From assembly GCA_965207595.1 (NCBI GenBank), contig CBDBMW010000013.1:248001-312000 (forward strand): a DNA stretch of 64,000 nt, read 5' to 3'. This document shows, piece by piece, positions 62,904 to 64,000 of the stretch. The notes beneath the pieces are model-generated. The model saw only the letters and a list, made by a program, of their open reading frames with translations, ran no database searches and was not told the DNA's origin. How positions within the stretch are numbered: the stretch's first letter is position 1; the number at the start of each line of letters is the position of its first letter. The translations under genes and the position numbers were made by a program. Source of the DNA: JAGWAJ01 sp026707615 (lineage in GTDB: Bacteria; Acidobacteriota; Vicinamibacteria; Vicinamibacterales; UBA8438).

Positions 62904-64000
62904 TCAGGGCTCTCGGTGCCGGCGACTCCCGTGTTGCGCTGGTTCGGCGTCGGGAGGTTGCTCGGGGCTGGTTTCCGCGAGGTAGGCGGCCCAATCGTCC
63001 ATGAGCCGCCGCCGCCGCTCGAACAGGTCCGAACGGGCGTAGGCGGCTTCGACCTTGTTCTGGACCACGTGAGCCAGCGCCGCCTCGATGACCTCCCGCG
63101 GATGGTCCGTCTCTTCGGCCGCCCAGTCCCGGAACGACGATCGGAAGCCGTGGGGAACGCAGGTGATGCCGCAGCGTTTCAGCAGCCGGCGCAACCGCTG
63201 GACATCCAGCGCCCCGCCAGCCGGGGCGGGGAACACCAGCGGACCGGCGTCGCCGAGCGTCCGCGCCTCGTCGAGGATGTCGACGGCCCGGCGGCACAGC
63301 GGCACGCGGTGGTCGCGCTTCATCTTCATCCGGGCGGCCGAGAGCGTCCACACGCGGCCGGCCGTGTCCATCTCGTCCCACGCGGCGAAGCGGACCTCGC
63401 CCGAGCGCGCGGCCGTGAGCACGAGGAACTCGAACGCCAGCTTGTCGACCGGTTGCTTGCGGGATGCCCGCACCGCCGCCAGAGCGGCGGCGACCTCGCG
63501 GTGCGGCAGCGCCCGCATGTGCGTCACGATGTTGCGCTGCGGACCGAGCACGGGCCGCACCCTGTCGGCCGGGTTGTCGTTCCTGAGATTCATCGCAATG
63601 GCCCACTCCAGCACGGCGTGGAGGCGCTGCCGGACGGCCCTGGCGATGACCGGCTTGGCGTGCCAGATGGGCGAGAGGACCGCCAGCACGTCGCCGCTCG
63701 TGACCTCGGACACGGGCCGGGTTCCGATGCGCGGGAAAGCGTAGCGGTTGAGGCTGTTGCGCCACGCCCGAACCTGCTCGGTGTTCTTCCAGCCGGCCTG
63801 CTTCTGCTCGACGACAGCGGCGGTGGCTTCGGCGAAGGTGGGCATGCTCTGGAGGCGGCGCTTGTCGGCGAGCGGGTCCCCGCCCTCGCGGGCGAGCTTG
63901 CGGTTGGCGACGGCCTTCTCGCGGGCCTCGGCCAGCGTGACGAGGGCGACGCTGCCGAGGCCGAGTTCGCAGCGCTTGCCGCGGATGACGACGCGCTGGA
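62904..64000 (-). CDS. Tyrosine recombinase/integrase 5 (5' end beyond window)
   Basis: At least 365 residues, open at the window edge; the visible N-terminal part reads 'VVIRGKRCELGLGSVALVTL' and 'ADKRRLQSMPTFAEATAAVV', the end of the arm-binding domain. Catalytic residues: 'LTAARSGEVRFAAW', 'KRDHRVPL', 'HGFRSSFRDW', 'ALAHVVQNKVEA', 'AAYARSDLFE'. Same family as integrases 1 to 3. It probably drives element 5, which entered the integrase gene of element 4. Confidence 0.92.
   Translation of the reverse strand, partial: QRVVIRGKRCELGLGSVALVTLAEAREKAVANRKLAREGGDPLADKRRLQSMPTFAEATAAVVEQKQAGWKNTEQVRAWRNSLNRYAFPRIGTRPVSEVTSGDVLAVLSPIWHAKPVIARAVRQRLHAVLEWAIAMNLRNDNPADRVRPVLGPQRNIVTHMRALPHREVAAALAAVRASRKQPVDKLAFEFLVLTAARSGEVRFAAWDEMDTAGRVWTLSAARMKMKRDHRVPLCRRAVDILDEARTLGDAGPLVFPAPAGGALDVQRLRRLLKRCGITCVPHGFRSSFRDWAAEETDHPREVIEAALAHVVQNKVEAAYARSDLFERRRRLMDDWAAYLAETSPEQPPDAEPAQHGSRRHREP

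Larger units (their letters stand above)
57361..64000. mobile_element. Integrase element 4 (right end outside window; contains element 5)
   Basis: Starts at the TonB codons GGCCAGAACGT (57361-57371). The distal-end features are present: an imperfect inverted pair CCGTTAAC/GTTTACGG and the TTCCCCTCGTTC box. Contents: M3, a zinc-finger-like small gene, HU-family gene, small helix-turn-helix gene, T2 and T3, a frameshifted nuclease gene and the last 75 codons of integrase 4. Element 5 then interrupts the integrase gene. The missing integrase N-terminus, right att and last receptor codons are predicted beyond 64000. Confidence 0.75.
61101..64000. mobile_element. Integrase element 5, nested in element 4 (right end outside window)
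   Basis: The left boundary (about 61100-61110) is inferred from the break in integrase 4. The distal end shows a perfect 9-bp inverted repeat GCAAGTGAC (61122-61130) and GTCACTTGC (61140-61148) and the box TTCCCTTGCTGTACCCCAC near 61170, matching element 3. Cargo is one secreted barrel-like protein. Then come M4, M5, T4 and integrase 5, which runs off the window. The layout M-T-integrase is a mirror image of element 1. Confidence 0.78.

Overview
The window is about 70% G+C and reads like a chromosome segment of an uncultured Acidobacteriota bacterium, most likely near the Vicinamibacteria. This is inferred from the mix of many quinoprotein (PQQ) dehydrogenases, a DUF6152 protein, TonB receptors with an N-terminal carboxypeptidase-regulatory domain, an OPT transporter and an M61 peptidase. 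No rRNA or tRNA gene was recognised.

Layout. 1-6279 (minus strand): a secreted-oxidoreductase operon with two homologous 'WEGDTLVVE' proteins, DUF6152, a PQQ dehydrogenase with an N-terminal heme-c domain, a Uma2 protein and a lipocalin-like lipoprotein. 6594-9901: cupin, zinc-ribbon protein, FKBP isomerase and MBL hydrolase. 10058-21716: a tightly overlapped cluster beside a divergent lipoate-ligase-like gene. It encodes a cysteine desulfurase, a lipoyl H-protein homologue, a COG0523 GTPase, two Fe-S proteins, a radical SAM enzyme, a DUF116-polyprenyl diphosphate synthase fusion, a prenyltransferase-beta-like protein, a class II squalene-hopene-type cyclase and a hexapeptide acyltransferase. 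I read it as an undescribed terpenoid-lipid pathway joined to sulfur/lipoyl/radical chemistry. 22313-43996: cyclase-family enzyme, NTF2-like protein, PQQ dehydrogenases, OPT transporter, M61 peptidase and an intact TonB receptor.

Mobile DNA. Five related tyrosine-integrase elements sit in the window. Element 1 (27842-33656) splits a PQQ dehydrogenase. Elements 2 (44737-50598), 3 (50770-55494) and 4 (from 57361) split one TonB-receptor gene into successive pieces. Element 5 (from about 61100) sits inside element 4 and cuts its integrase gene. For elements 1-3 a short direct repeat (7, 11 and 9 bp) marks both junctions, and removing the element restores the reading frame exactly. Cargo differs: a SmaI-like restriction-modification pair, an IS1634-family insertion plus paralogous small proteins, an AlpA regulator plus primase-helicase, an HU protein plus a broken nuclease, and a secreted beta-barrel-like protein.

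Shared non-coding parts. The elements carry conserved structured sequences whose stems change by compensatory substitutions. They are a three-hairpin 'T' motif (four copies), an 'M' motif (five copies), and a 'B' structure followed by 11-12 bp iterons (three copies; a possible replication origin). Element 3 encodes a primase-helicase, so it may be the autonomous, P4-satellite-like member, and the others may depend on helpers. This element family, with its structured DNA/RNA and its habit of inserting in conserved motifs of multicopy gene families, is the second candidate for an undescribed system.
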